DNA of 64,000 nucleotides from Serratia fonticola (GCF_006715025.1 NZ_VFMK01000001.1:744001-808000); one strand, 5' to 3'; shown: positions 26,172 to 35,348, counted from the stretch's first letter. Translations and numbers: made by a program. The notes: generated from the letters alone by a model not told the origin.

Positions 26172-27148
26172 TTGTTTGGCTCCAAAAAAGGGGAAAGCCA
26201 CGCTGGAATGCGTTGTTCCAGCCACATTTGTGGTTTTTTCAAGGTGCCACCGACAAAACCGACGTGGCCACCGCACTCCGTCAACTGATATTCGATATTG
26301 GCCGGCAGAGTGGCAAGGTCGGGTATCACTTCATCCGTCATAAACGGATCGTCTTTGGCATGGATAATCAGTAACGGCGTGGTGATCTGCGGCAGGAGCG
26401 GTAGCGCACTGCAGCGACGGTAGTAATCAACGGCATCGTTAAAACCATGAATGCGTGACGTGATGACATCATCAAATTCGCGGATGCGCCGCAACTTATT
26501 TAATTGCGCCAGATCCAGCGGCAACGTGCCAGGATAATGCAACAGTTTGCGTGTGGCATTCTGCTTCAACTGGCCTAACAGATAGCGCTGATAAACGCGT
26601 GAAAAACCCTGTTCCATACGGATAGAACAAGGCTCCAGCATCAGTGGGGCGGAAACGACCACTGCCGCCTGTAACAGGCTGTCATTGCCTTGTTGCGCCA
26701 GATAATACGCCAGCATATTGCCGCCAAGGGAAATCCCCACCGCCGCCGTTGGCACTTCGCCAAAGTTTTCTCGCAGCCAGCGCAGGAAGAAGCGTGCATC
26801 TTCCGTTTCGCCAGAATGATAAATACGCTGTTTACGATTCGGTACGCCGCTACAGCCCCGAAAATGCATCACCACGCCCAACCAGCCTTTCTCGCGCCAG
26901 GCATTGAGCAGCCCGTGTGCATAAGGGCTATAGAAGTTACCTTCTAGCCCGTGGAACAGTACCACGCGCGGTTTTTCGCGTGCCAGTTGCGGATCCTCAC
27001 TCCAAGCCAGATCGATAAAATCCCCGTCAGGCAATTCCAGCCGCTGCCAATGAGGTTGTAGCAGCACGCGACGGCGTACCAGCCTTGGCAGCAGGGTTTG
27101 CAGGTGTGGATTACTGGCCCCGGTCAGGGGGCGAAAGGATTCATACAT
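26168..27148 (-). CDS. yheT: Alpha/beta-hydrolase YheT
   Basis: This 326-residue hydrolase of the AB-hydrolase-4 family has the nucleophile elbow VGISLGGNMLAYYL (Ser about 144), the oxyanion region LFHGLEGNFYSPYA, an Asp in HAKDDPFMTDE and a terminal His in CGGHVGFVGG. This gives a complete Ser-Asp-His triad. Its natural substrate is not known. It forms a minus-strand unit with yheU. In E. coli the next gene is yheS; here an accessory block of about 11 kb separates them. Confidence 0.93.
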   Translation of the reverse strand: MYESFRPLTGASNPHLQTLLPRLVRRRVLLQPHWQRLELPDGDFIDLAWSEDPQLAREKPRVVLFHGLEGNFYSPYAHGLLNAWREKGWLGVVMHFRGCSGVPNRKQRIYHSGETEDARFFLRWLRENFGEVPTAAVGISLGGNMLAYYLAQQGNDSLLQAAVVVSAPLMLEPCSIRMEQGFSRVYQRYLLGQLKQNATRKLLHYPGTLPLDLAQLNKLRRIREFDDVITSRIHGFNDAVDYYRRCSALPLLPQITTPLLIIHAKDDPFMTDEVIPDLATLPANIEYQLTECGGHVGFVGGTLKKPQMWLEQRIPAWLSPFLEPNK

Positions 27149-27265
27149 AATGAATAAAATTCTTGTTGGCGGCTATTGTGTGATCCGAACCGCACTGTTA
27201 GCTTCAAACACATGTATTAGCAATCATACTGCAAAAAAGTCATTTGGGTGAGGAGCACCCGCTTC

Positions 27266-27868
27266 ATGGAACTGAGTTTATTTCTTTCGATGCTAGGCTT
27301 CCTGTGGGTGGCCGCGATCACCCCTGGGCCCAACAATATGTTGCTCACCACCTCAGGTGCCAATTTCGGCTTTATGCGTTCATTATGGCTGATGATCGGC
27401 ATCATGCTGGGCATGCAAAGTATCCTGGTGTTGGTGGCATTTGGCGTGGGTGGATTGATCCTGATTTATCCCTCCTTGCACTTGATCTTGAAAATCCTCG
27501 GCAGCCTTTATCTGTTGTGGCTGGCGTGGAAAGTGGCGACGGCGGCCTATGAAAAGCTGGAAACCGACGCGCCGCCACCAAAGCCGGTGCGTCTGTACCA
27601 AGGCTGGTTGTTGCAATTCCTCAACCCCAAGGCCTGGCTGATGGCGCTTGGGGCGGTGGCGAGCTTTAGCCTGGCGGGGGATAAATACAACCACTCCATT
27701 CTGGCCATTGCCTTCGGCATCTTTGCCGTCAATATCGTGGCTGGGATTATCTGGTTGGGTTTTGGTACGGTGATTGGCCGCCTGCTGCGCAGCAAGAAGG
27801 CCTGGATTATCTTTAACGTGTCGATGGGGCTGTTAACCGCCGCCTGTGTATTACTGATTTGGCATTGA
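27266..27868 (+). CDS. LysE/RhtB-family amino acid exporter
   Basis: The 200-residue inner-membrane protein has about six hydrophobic segments and the family signature AAITPGPNNMLLTTSGANFG (about 15-34), plus FLNPKAWLMALGAV near residue 120. Such proteins export amino acids or derivatives. ATG 27266 follows AGGAG with suitable spacing; the six codons upstream are unlikely. It is 7 bp from the phzF-like gene, so they form a pair, perhaps to modify and expel a compound. The substrate is unknown. Confidence 0.88.
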   Translation: MELSLFLSMLGFLWVAAITPGPNNMLLTTSGANFGFMRSLWLMIGIMLGMQSILVLVAFGVGGLILIYPSLHLILKILGSLYLLWLAWKVATAAYEKLETDAPPPKPVRLYQGWLLQFLNPKAWLMALGAVASFSLAGDKYNHSILAIAFGIFAVNIVAGIIWLGFGTVIGRLLRSKKAWIIFNVSMGLLTAACVLLIWH

Positions 27869-27875
27869 GGGAGCG

Positions 27876-28661
27876 ATGATGAACGAAAACTATTTCCATG
27901 TGGATGCCTTTATCGGCGAGGGACTGCGGGGCAACCCTGCGGGCGTCTGCCTGCTCAAGCAATCGCTGGAAACGGCACAGATGCAGGCCATTGCCAATGA
28001 GCTGTCTCTGCCGGAAACCAGCTTTGTCTGGGAAGATGGCGATATGCATGCGATCCGCTGGTTTACGCCAACGCGGGAAGTGGATCTCTGTGGTCATGCC
28101 ACTCTGGCCACGGCTTATGTACTGTTAAACGTGATCAACCCAGCCTTGAGCGATATCCGTTTCCGTTCCGCCAGCGGTGAGCTGTATGTCAAACGCGATG
28201 CTGCCCACGGTGAACGGCTAATCCTGGATTTCCCTTCTCGCCCACCACAGAGAATTGCTGAACCGCCACGGTTGGCCGCTTTGCTCGGTGTGCAACCGCA
28301 GGAAGTATGGCAAGCCCAGTCGATGATGGTGGTTTTGGCCGATGAGGCGCAGGTCAGAGCGTTACAGCCTGATATTCCTGCGTTGATCGACCAGGTAGGT
28401 TGCGGAGTGATTGTCACTGCCCCTGGAGAGAATGTAGATTTTGTCTCGCGCTATTTCTCGCTGGATCGCAGCGAGGATCCGGTCACCGGCTCCGCCCATT
28501 GCATCCTGCTGCCTTACTGGACGGCCCGCCTTGGCCGCCATGAGCTGCATGCCAAACAGCTATCATCCCGCGGTGGTGAACTGTTCTGTGAGCTAAAAGG
28601 AGAGCGCACGTTACTGGGTGGCAAAGCGCGTATCTTTTTGCGGGGCACGATTTCAGGTTGA
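27876..28661 (+). CDS. PhzF-family isomerase/epimerase-like protein
   Basis: PhzF-fold enzymes catalyse isomerisations of small metabolites with a single catalytic Glu. The 261-residue protein has GLRGNPAGVCLL (about 15-26), LPETSFVWE (Glu about 47), EVDLCGHATLATAYVLL and DPVTGSAHCIL near residue 205, all conserved in the family. It is probably co-transcribed with the LysE-type exporter. Its last 9 bp overlap the end of the convergent LacI-type gene. The reaction is not predictable. Confidence 0.87.
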   Translation: MMNENYFHVDAFIGEGLRGNPAGVCLLKQSLETAQMQAIANELSLPETSFVWEDGDMHAIRWFTPTREVDLCGHATLATAYVLLNVINPALSDIRFRSASGELYVKRDAAHGERLILDFPSRPPQRIAEPPRLAALLGVQPQEVWQAQSMMVVLADEAQVRALQPDIPALIDQVGCGVIVTAPGENVDFVSRYFSLDRSEDPVTGSAHCILLPYWTARLGRHELHAKQLSSRGGELFCELKGERTLLGGKARIFLRGTISG

Positions 28662-29633
28662 ACTCCGTTCCAGCAGTTGCCAATCCAGCACGTCGTGACA
28701 AGGGGGCAACTGCTGGCCCTGAATTTTCTCCAGCAGCAACTGCACGCTGCGCACGCCGAACTGATGCATGGGCTGTACGATGGTGGTCAGCGGCGGGGTG
28801 GTGATGCTGCCAAACGGCACACCGTCAAAGCCCATCACTGCGATATCTTCTGGAATACGCAAGCCTTGCTGATGCAAGGTACTCATCGCGCCTCCGGCAA
28901 TCACATCTGAAATGGCAAATACCGCATCTGGCCGTGGCCCGTCTGCCAGCAAATCACTCATCGCCTTGGCGCCAGCGGCGTAGTCCAGCCCTTCGACGTA
29001 TTCGACCCGGCAATAGTCCAGCCCCAGCTCGGCCAACGCCTGCCGGTAGCCCTGCTCCCGCTGTTGTGAATACAGATAACGCATATCGCCATTGAGCAAC
29101 GCGATCCGTTGACGGCCTTTGGCGGCCAAGTGTTTTACGCCAGCCATGGCGGCCTGGTGGTTATCGATGGTGACGGAGGAGGCGCGGAATTGGGTATCCC
29201 CTTCGCCGCATTGTACCCAGGGGAAATCACCGATCATGGCGGTCAGCCCCGGCAAACAGCTGATTGCATCCATGGTGATCACCCCGTCAACCACCTTGCC
29301 ACTCAGCAGGCTGAGGTAGGCGGACTCACGGGTCGGGTTGGATTCCGAGTTGCACAACAGAATATGGTAACCGTGGCGCTCGGCTTCTTCTTCGATACCG
29401 CGCACCACCAGTGAGCAAAAGGGGTTGGTGATATTGGATACCAGCACCAGCAGCATCCCGCTACGTGCGGTACGCAACTGGCGCGCCAGCAGGTTGGGTT
29501 GATAGTCACATGCGCGGATCGCCGCCAGGACCTTATCGCGAGTGGCCGGTTTGACGATCTGTTGGCCGTTCAACACCCGTGAGACGGTGGCCGCTGAGAC
29601 GCCAGCGATTTTCGCCACCTTTGCTATCGACAT
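28653..29633 (-). CDS. LacI-family repressor of the GNAT/oxidoreductase catabolic operon
   Basis: A 326-residue LacI/PurR-type regulator: HTH IAKVAKIAGVSAATVSRVLNG (3-23), hinge QPNLLARQLR, and an effector domain with SNITNPFCSLVVRGIEEEAERHGY and MGFDGVPFGS. It is divergent from the operon starting at 29867, and the 233-bp gap holds two near-identical operator-like palindromes. It is therefore the likely repressor, released by the sugar-like substrate or an intermediate. The effector is unknown. Confidence 0.88.
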   Translation of the reverse strand: MSIAKVAKIAGVSAATVSRVLNGQQIVKPATRDKVLAAIRACDYQPNLLARQLRTARSGMLLVLVSNITNPFCSLVVRGIEEEAERHGYHILLCNSESNPTRESAYLSLLSGKVVDGVITMDAISCLPGLTAMIGDFPWVQCGEGDTQFRASSVTIDNHQAAMAGVKHLAAKGRQRIALLNGDMRYLYSQQREQGYRQALAELGLDYCRVEYVEGLDYAAGAKAMSDLLADGPRPDAVFAISDVIAGGAMSTLHQQGLRIPEDIAVMGFDGVPFGSITTPPLTTIVQPMHQFGVRSVQLLLEKIQGQQLPPCHDVLDWQLLERSST

Positions 29634-29770
29634 GGTTTGCTTTTCCTTCTGCCCGTTTGCCTCGCACAGTATGCGGCAAAAAGTACGATCACTACGAAGA
29701 GTTTGTGACAGCGATTACAAATTCATCTTCTGCCTGCTTTTAATCATATCAATCCGGTTGCTGAAAAAAA

Positions 29771-29786
29771 GAAATCGATTACATTT
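29771..29786. promoter_or_regulatory. LacI-type operator, copy 1
   Basis: GAAATCGATTACATTT carries the perfect AATCGATT core with near-symmetric flanks. The same 16 bases recur at 29802. Both lie between the divergent repressor and the catabolic operon. Confidence 0.7.
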
Positions 29787-29801
29787 TATTTATTGCAAAA
29801 T

Positions 29802-29817
29802 GAAATCGATTACATTT
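29802..29817. promoter_or_regulatory. LacI-type operator, copy 2
   Basis: This is an exact repeat of GAAATCGATTACATTT, 31 bp from copy 1. With its T before and C after it reads TGAAATCGATTACA, symmetric except for one pair. The 31-bp distance is about three helical turns, so two repressor dimers could sit on the same DNA face. Confidence 0.72.
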
Positions 29818-29866
29818 CAAATCTAGACCGAATTACCCCGAATGGTGACGCAATAGGAGGTGGCAG

Positions 29867-30784
29867 ATGGAGATACAGCTTCAGGTAGCGCAGGCGCAGG
29901 ATCGCAGCGAGATTGCCGCTCTGATCCATTGTTCAACCAATGCCTGGTATCAGGGCCACGGGCTGGGTGACATCTTCTCTGCCGGGCCGGAAAGTTGTGG
30001 GCTGTTTGTTGATGTTTACCAGCAGTTGGATGAGGGCCATCACTGGATTGCGCGCGATCAACAAGGGGCAATCTGCGGCTCCTGCTTTTTCCATCCGCGG
30101 GAAACTCATTTGGGGTTGGGCATCATGAATGTTCATCCCGATTATTTCGGCCGGAGGATCGCCAGCCGTTTGTTGGCCAAGGCCGACGAACTGGCGGGGG
30201 GGTTACCGGTTCGTTTGCTGTCCAGTGCGCTAAATCTGGATTCCTATTCACTCTACCAGCGCGGAGGATTTACCCCGTATGCCCTCTATCAGGATATGGC
30301 GATCCCAGTGCCGAGCCAGGGATTTACTTATCCACACCTGACTCGCGGCCAGGTGCGGGCAGCCCGGCTCGACGATCTGCCTGCCATCCTGGAGCTGGAG
30401 CGCGAAATACTGGGCATCGAACGCCAACGCGATATCGATTATTTCCTCAAGGATGCCAGTGGACTGTGGCGGGTTGCCGTCTGGGAACTGGATGATCGCA
30501 TCGGTGGCTATTTGGCCTCTGTGGCACACCCGGCTTCCCGCATGTTGGGGCCGGGGTGTTGCCATAGCGAAGAGATCGCCCTTGAGTTACTCGGTTGGAT
30601 GCTGGATCACCATCATCGCGGTACGACACCGGTGGTATTAGTGCCCGCAGAGCGCTCCGCGCTTAGCCAGGTTTTACTGCGCTGGGGAGGCCGAATTTGT
30701 GAATTACATGTCGCGCAGGTGAAAGGCCTGGCGCAACAACCCGGCGGCGTGGTGATGCCGTCCTTTTTGCCGGAAAGCGGTTAA
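29867..30784 (+). CDS. Tandem GNAT-fold N-acetyltransferase
   Basis: A 305-residue protein with two GNAT-like halves. The N-terminal one (about 1-150) has the acetyl-CoA loop pattern VHPDYFGRRIASRLL (about 88-102) and LYQRGGFTPY. The second half (about 160-300) starts RAARLDDLPAILELEREI, a typical GNAT beginning, but lacks a clear acetyl-CoA loop. It is the first gene of the catabolic operon. It may acetylate an amino-sugar substrate or product, or detoxify it. The substrate is unknown. Confidence 0.8.
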   Translation: MEIQLQVAQAQDRSEIAALIHCSTNAWYQGHGLGDIFSAGPESCGLFVDVYQQLDEGHHWIARDQQGAICGSCFFHPRETHLGLGIMNVHPDYFGRRIASRLLAKADELAGGLPVRLLSSALNLDSYSLYQRGGFTPYALYQDMAIPVPSQGFTYPHLTRGQVRAARLDDLPAILELEREILGIERQRDIDYFLKDASGLWRVAVWELDDRIGGYLASVAHPASRMLGPGCCHSEEIALELLGWMLDHHHRGTTPVVLVPAERSALSQVLLRWGGRICELHVAQVKGLAQQPGGVVMPSFLPESG

Positions 30785-30831
30785 CACCGGCGTTGTTGCC
30801 GTATTAACCAACCAACACCAATGGGGGAGTT

Positions 30832-32094
30832 ATGCAAACAGATAGCCTGGCCCTGGGGGCAAAAGGCACCACGTTCAAATGGGTGGTGCCGCGGCTGGCG
30901 CTGATGATGTTCCTGCAGTTTTTTGTCTGGGGAGCCTGGTACGTCACGCTCGGCGTGGTGATGGGCAAATATGGACTGACCGCGATCATTGGCGATGCCT
31001 ATTCCACCGGGCCGATCGCCTCCATTCTGTCGCCTTTTGTACTGGGCATGGTGGTCGATCGCTTCTTCGCCTCACAGAAAGTGTTAGCCGTGCTGCACCT
31101 GATTGGGGCAGGCCTGCTGTGGATGATGCCGGGCTTCTTTGCTGAAGGGCAGGGCAGCGGTCTACTGTGGCTCATCTTCGGCTATATGCTGTGCTACATG
31201 CCCACCATTGCCCTGAGCAACAACGTGGCATTTTATAGCCTGAGCAACAGTGAGAAGGCCTTCCCGATTGTGCGGGCGTTCGGCACCTTTGGCTGGATTG
31301 TCGCCGGGCTGATTGTCGGCACCAGCGGCCTGTCGGACAGTACCGATATCTTCACGCTGGCTGCCGTCGCTTCGTTGGTATTGGCGATTTACAGCTTTAC
31401 GCTGCCGCATACCCCTGCACCGGAACGCGGCAAGCCAGTAAAAATGCGCGATCTGCTGTGTGCCGATGCTTTCGCGATGCTCAAGCAGCGCCATTTCCTG
31501 GTGTTTATCATCTGCGCCATGCTGATCTCGATCCCGCTGGCGGCGTATTACGCCTATGCTGCGCCGTTCGTTGCCGCGGCCGGTTTCACCAACGTGGGGG
31601 GCGTGATGTCGCTGGGGCAAATGTCCGAGCTGTTCTTCATGCTGCTGATCCCGTTCCTGTTTGCCCGCTTGGGGATCAAGTACATGCTGATGATCGGCAT
31701 GCTTTCCTGGTTCCTGCGCTATGTGATGTTCGCTCTGGGCATTACCGAAGAAATGCGCTGGATGATCTACCTCGGCATCATCCTGCATGGCATGTGCTAT
31801 GACTTCTTCTTCGTTATCGGCTTTATCTATACCGATAAAGTGGCGGGCGATAAGGTAAAAGGTCAGGCACAAAGCCTGTTGGTGCTGTTCACCTACGGCA
31901 TCGGTATGCTGATTGGTTCACAAATCAGCGGTGCGCTGTTTAACCATATGGTGACGGCGGAGGGAACTGCGGCGTTGCCGCAATGGCAGCACTTCTGGTG
32001 GTATCCGGCCTTCGGTGCATTGGCGATCGCCGCGCTGTTCTTCTTCACCTTCAACTACCGGGATATTCCAGCAGGGGAGAAACGCGATGGCTGA
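30832..32094 (+). CDS. MFS permease, nucleoside:H+ symporter family (NupG/XapB/YegT-like)
   Basis: The 420-residue membrane protein has about 12 hydrophobic segments. The motifs MMFLQFFVWGAWYVTLG at the start and LHGMCYDFFFVIGFIYTDK near residue 325 mark the nucleoside H+ symporter family. In this operon it stands next to two dehydrogenases and an isomerase, so it may carry a sugar-like glycoside rather than a plain nucleoside. Its stop overlaps the next gene's start by 8 bases. Confidence 0.87.
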   Translation: MQTDSLALGAKGTTFKWVVPRLALMMFLQFFVWGAWYVTLGVVMGKYGLTAIIGDAYSTGPIASILSPFVLGMVVDRFFASQKVLAVLHLIGAGLLWMMPGFFAEGQGSGLLWLIFGYMLCYMPTIALSNNVAFYSLSNSEKAFPIVRAFGTFGWIVAGLIVGTSGLSDSTDIFTLAAVASLVLAIYSFTLPHTPAPERGKPVKMRDLLCADAFAMLKQRHFLVFIICAMLISIPLAAYYAYAAPFVAAAGFTNVGGVMSLGQMSELFFMLLIPFLFARLGIKYMLMIGMLSWFLRYVMFALGITEEMRWMIYLGIILHGMCYDFFFVIGFIYTDKVAGDKVKGQAQSLLVLFTYGIGMLIGSQISGALFNHMVTAEGTAALPQWQHFWWYPAFGALAIAALFFFTFNYRDIPAGEKRDG

Positions 32095-33163
32095 TTTGCG
32101 GGTGCTGGTGGTGGGCTGCGGCAATATGGGGGCGTCCCATGCCGAGGCCTACCATGCTATGGAAGGGGTGACAATCTGCGGTCTGGTGGCTCGGGGCGAG
32201 TCGCGTGAGTTGCTCAATCAACATTTGGGGGGCGACTATCCCACCTTTAGCGACTTTGAGTTGGCGCTGGCGCAAACCCGGCCTGATGCCGTGTGCCTGA
32301 CCACTTATCCGGACACCCACGAAACCTACGCCTTGGCAGCACTGGCGGCGGGATGTCATTTGTTTATCGAAAAGCCGCTCGCCACCACGGTAGCAGGGGC
32401 TGAAAGGGTGATTGCTGCTGCTCATCAGGCACAACGACAGGTGGTGGTGGGCTATATTCTGCGCCATCACCCTTCTTGGCAGCAGTTTGTGGAGCTCGCT
32501 CGCGGTTTGGGTAAGCCCTTGGTGATGCGGATGAACCTCAACCAGCAAAGCCACGGGCAGATGTGGAATGTGCATCGCAACCTGATGCAGTCATTGTCGC
32601 CAATCGTTGATTGCGGCGTACATTATCTGGACGTGATGTGCCAGATGGCCCAAGCAGAACCGATCAGCGTAAGCGCTATCGGTGCCCGGCTGACCGATGA
32701 CCTGCCGCAGGGGATGTATAACTACGGCCAGCTACAGGTGCGTTTTGCCGACGGATCGATTGGCTGGTACGAAGCCGGCTGGGGGCCGATGATCAGTGAA
32801 ACGGCCTACTTTGTGAAAGATGTCATTGGGCCGCGCGGCGCGGTTTCGATCGTGGCCCGTCATCACGAAAGGGCTTCTGACGATGTCGGGGGGCATACCA
32901 AAACCGAATCATTGCGGGTGCATTACGCCGATTTAGACGATGAGAACCGCTTTAAGCGGCCGGATCGCTGGATCGATTGCCAGGATGAGCCGGACCATTT
33001 AGCGCTGTGCCTGAGTGAACAGCGTTACTTTTTACAAGCTATTCGTGAGGGCCTGGATCTCAATCAGCATCTTCAGGATGCGCTGAACAGCTTACGGGTG
33101 GTGCTGGCGGCGGACGAAGCGGTACGCAGCCAACGCACGGTGGTATTAGGGAGTGAGGAATGA
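32087..33163 (+). CDS. Gfo/Idh/MocA-family oxidoreductase (first copy)
   Basis: An NAD(P)-dependent sugar/cyclitol dehydrogenase of 358 residues. The Rossmann motif VVGCGNMGASHAEAY lies at 8-22, the catalytic lysine motif EKP at 95-97 (LFIEKPLATT), and the Asp175/His179 pair in DCGVHYLDV fits the catalytic region. ATG 32087 follows GGGGAGAAA and lies inside the end of the permease gene. It probably oxidises a ring hydroxyl of the imported compound, as MocA, IdhA and LgdA-type enzymes do. The substrate is not known. Confidence 0.88.
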   Translation: MADLRVLVVGCGNMGASHAEAYHAMEGVTICGLVARGESRELLNQHLGGDYPTFSDFELALAQTRPDAVCLTTYPDTHETYALAALAAGCHLFIEKPLATTVAGAERVIAAAHQAQRQVVVGYILRHHPSWQQFVELARGLGKPLVMRMNLNQQSHGQMWNVHRNLMQSLSPIVDCGVHYLDVMCQMAQAEPISVSAIGARLTDDLPQGMYNYGQLQVRFADGSIGWYEAGWGPMISETAYFVKDVIGPRGAVSIVARHHERASDDVGGHTKTESLRVHYADLDDENRFKRPDRWIDCQDEPDHLALCLSEQRYFLQAIREGLDLNQHLQDALNSLRVVLAADEAVRSQRTVVLGSEE

Positions 33164-34224
33164 AGACGATACAGGGACCGGGGCTGTTTCTGGCGCAGTT
33201 TATCGCCGAGCAGGCCCCGTTTAATACGCTGGATGGCCTGGCGGAGTGGGCTGCCGGGGTGGGTTTTACCAGCGTCCAGATCCCTACGCTTGAGCCGGCC
33301 ATTTTCGATCTGGCACTGGCGGCGCGTAGTCAGGATTATTGCGATGAGGTCGTCGCACGGCTTGGGCGGCACGGTATTCGCATCAGCGAGCTGTCGACGC
33401 ATTTGCAAGGGCAACTGGTCGCCGTCCATCCAGCCTACGATCTGGCCTTTGACGGTTTTGCTCCGCCAGAAGTCCGGGGTAAACCACAGCTGCGGCAGGC
33501 CTGGGCAACGGAGCAACTGTTGCTGGCGGCACAGGCATCTCAGCGCTTGGGGCTAACGGCCCATGCAACCTTCTCTGGGGCGCTGGCGTGGCCCTATTTC
33601 TATCCGTGGCCGCCGCATAATGCGTTACTGTTGGAGGAGGCTTTCGAACAGTTGGCCAAGCGCTGGCTGCCGATCCTGGACGCCTTCGATCGGGCTGGTG
33701 TCGATGTGTGCTATGAGCTGCATCCGGGGGAGGATTTACATGACGGCGTGACCTTTGAACGCTTTCTGGCCAAGGTTGGCAATCATCCCCGCTGCCATAT
33801 TCTCTATGATCCGAGCCATCTGCATTTGCAGCAGATGGACTATCTGGGCTTTATCGATTGTTATCACCCACGTATCCGCGCATTTCACGTCAAAGATGCC
33901 GAGTACCGCCCCAACGCCCGCAGCGGCGTATATGGGGGCTACCAACCGTGGTTAGAAAGGCCTGGGCGCTTCCGTTCGTTGGGGGACGGGCAGATCGACT
34001 TCCCGGTGATTTTCAGCAAGCTGACGCAGTACGGCTTCCCTGGAGTCGCTACGTTGGAATGGGAGTGCTGCCTTAAGTCGCCGGAGGCTGGGGCACGCGA
34101 AGGTGCCGCCTTTATCGCCCGCCATATTATTCCGGTAGCGGAACGGGCCTTTGATGATTTTGCCGCGGTGGATACTGACCGGGAGCGAGTCAGAGCCATG
34201 CTGGGCGTGGAGGATGCATCATGA
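33160..34224 (+). CDS. TIM-barrel sugar isomerase/epimerase-like enzyme (xylose isomerase/AP-endonuclease-2 fold)
   Basis: The 354-residue protein shows the four metal ligands of this fold in order: Glu in VCYELHPGED, Asp in LYDPSHLHL, His in AFHVKDAEYR and Glu in ATLEWECC. Relatives include IolE, YcjR (3-dehydroglycoside epimerase) and sugar 3-keto-isomerases or eliminases. It overlaps both neighbours by 4 bp (ATGA), so the three enzymes are made together. It probably acts on the keto product of one of the flanking dehydrogenases. Confidence 0.86.
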   Translation: MKTIQGPGLFLAQFIAEQAPFNTLDGLAEWAAGVGFTSVQIPTLEPAIFDLALAARSQDYCDEVVARLGRHGIRISELSTHLQGQLVAVHPAYDLAFDGFAPPEVRGKPQLRQAWATEQLLLAAQASQRLGLTAHATFSGALAWPYFYPWPPHNALLLEEAFEQLAKRWLPILDAFDRAGVDVCYELHPGEDLHDGVTFERFLAKVGNHPRCHILYDPSHLHLQQMDYLGFIDCYHPRIRAFHVKDAEYRPNARSGVYGGYQPWLERPGRFRSLGDGQIDFPVIFSKLTQYGFPGVATLEWECCLKSPEAGAREGAAFIARHIIPVAERAFDDFAAVDTDRERVRAMLGVEDAS

Positions 34225-35348
34225 GATTGAAGCTGGGAATGGTAGGTGGTGGTGAAGGCGCGTTTATTGGCGCGGTGCATCGGCTGGCGGCGCGGATGGA
34301 CGATGAGTTTGAGCTGGTCGCCGGGGCTTTCTCCTCCGATAGACAAAACTGTCTGCGCACCGGGGCGCTACTGCATCTGCAACCGGATCGCTGCTATGCC
34401 GATTTTAACCAGATGGCGTTGGCGGAAGCGGCACGCGAGGATGGAATTGATGTCGTTGCGATCGTGACCCCGAATCATTTGCACGCCCCAGTCGCCAGTG
34501 CCTTTCTCAACGCCGGGATTGATGTGATCTGCGATAAGCCGTTATGCACCTCCTATGCGGAGGCTCTGCAACTGGCACAAATGGTGCGCCACAGCGGCAG
34601 ACAACTGATCCTGACCCATAACTACAGCGCCTACCCGCTGGTGCGTGAGGCACGTAGCCGGATATTGGCGGGGGAGTTGGGTGAGATCCGCTTCATTGAG
34701 GTGGAATATCTGCAGCAGTGGCTGGCAAAACCGCTGGAACTGACCGACAACAAGCAGGCCGGTTGGCGTGCGCAGCCGGAAAAAGCCGGATCCGGCTGCA
34801 TCGGTGACGTAGGTACCCACGCCTGGCAACTGGCAGAGTTCGTCAGTGGCATGTTGCCTGAGGCGATCAGCGCTGAGCTGACGTCATTCATCGCGGGGCG
34901 CAAGCTGGATGACGATGTGCGGGTGCAGATGCGCTATGCCAACGGTGCCAAAGGTCGGCTCTGGGCTAGTCAGGTAGCCTGTGGTCATGAGAATGGGCTG
35001 AAGTTACGAGTTTACGGCAGTGAGGGCAGCCTGGAGTTTTGCCAGGAAAACCCGAACCAGCTGTGGATACGGCCTTTTGACGCGCCCCCCTATTGCATCA
35101 CCCGCGCTTCGGCATTTCAGCACGTAGAGAACCGCCAATTGGCCCGCGTACCCGCAGGGCATCCTGAAGGTTATCTGGAAGGGTTTGGCCAGATTTACCG
35201 TGAAGCGGCCCGGTGTTTGCGTGATGGCCCTTCGGCGGCACCGTTGTTACCAGGGATTGAAGCGGGTGTGCAAGGGATGGCGTTTATTGATGCCGCTCAG
35301 CGCAGTAGCCGTGCAGGGGGAGAGTGGGTGGTATTGATATCGCCATAA
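34221..35348 (+). CDS. Gfo/Idh/MocA-family oxidoreductase (second copy)
   Basis: This 375-residue dehydrogenase differs clearly from the first one. It has GMVGGGEGAFIGAVHR (6-21) as the nucleotide motif and DKP (105-107) in place of EKP, with GCIGDVGTHAWQLAEF near residue 193. The DKP variant occurs in one branch of the family. Two dehydrogenases around an epimerase suggest an oxidise, rearrange, reduce (or cleave) sequence. It is the last tightly overlapping gene; tauA follows after 93 bp with no clear terminator. Confidence 0.86.
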   Translation: MRLKLGMVGGGEGAFIGAVHRLAARMDDEFELVAGAFSSDRQNCLRTGALLHLQPDRCYADFNQMALAEAAREDGIDVVAIVTPNHLHAPVASAFLNAGIDVICDKPLCTSYAEALQLAQMVRHSGRQLILTHNYSAYPLVREARSRILAGELGEIRFIEVEYLQQWLAKPLELTDNKQAGWRAQPEKAGSGCIGDVGTHAWQLAEFVSGMLPEAISAELTSFIAGRKLDDDVRVQMRYANGAKGRLWASQVACGHENGLKLRVYGSEGSLEFCQENPNQLWIRPFDAPPYCITRASAFQHVENRQLARVPAGHPEGYLEGFGQIYREAARCLRDGPSAAPLLPGIEAGVQGMAFIDAAQRSSRAGGEWVVLISP

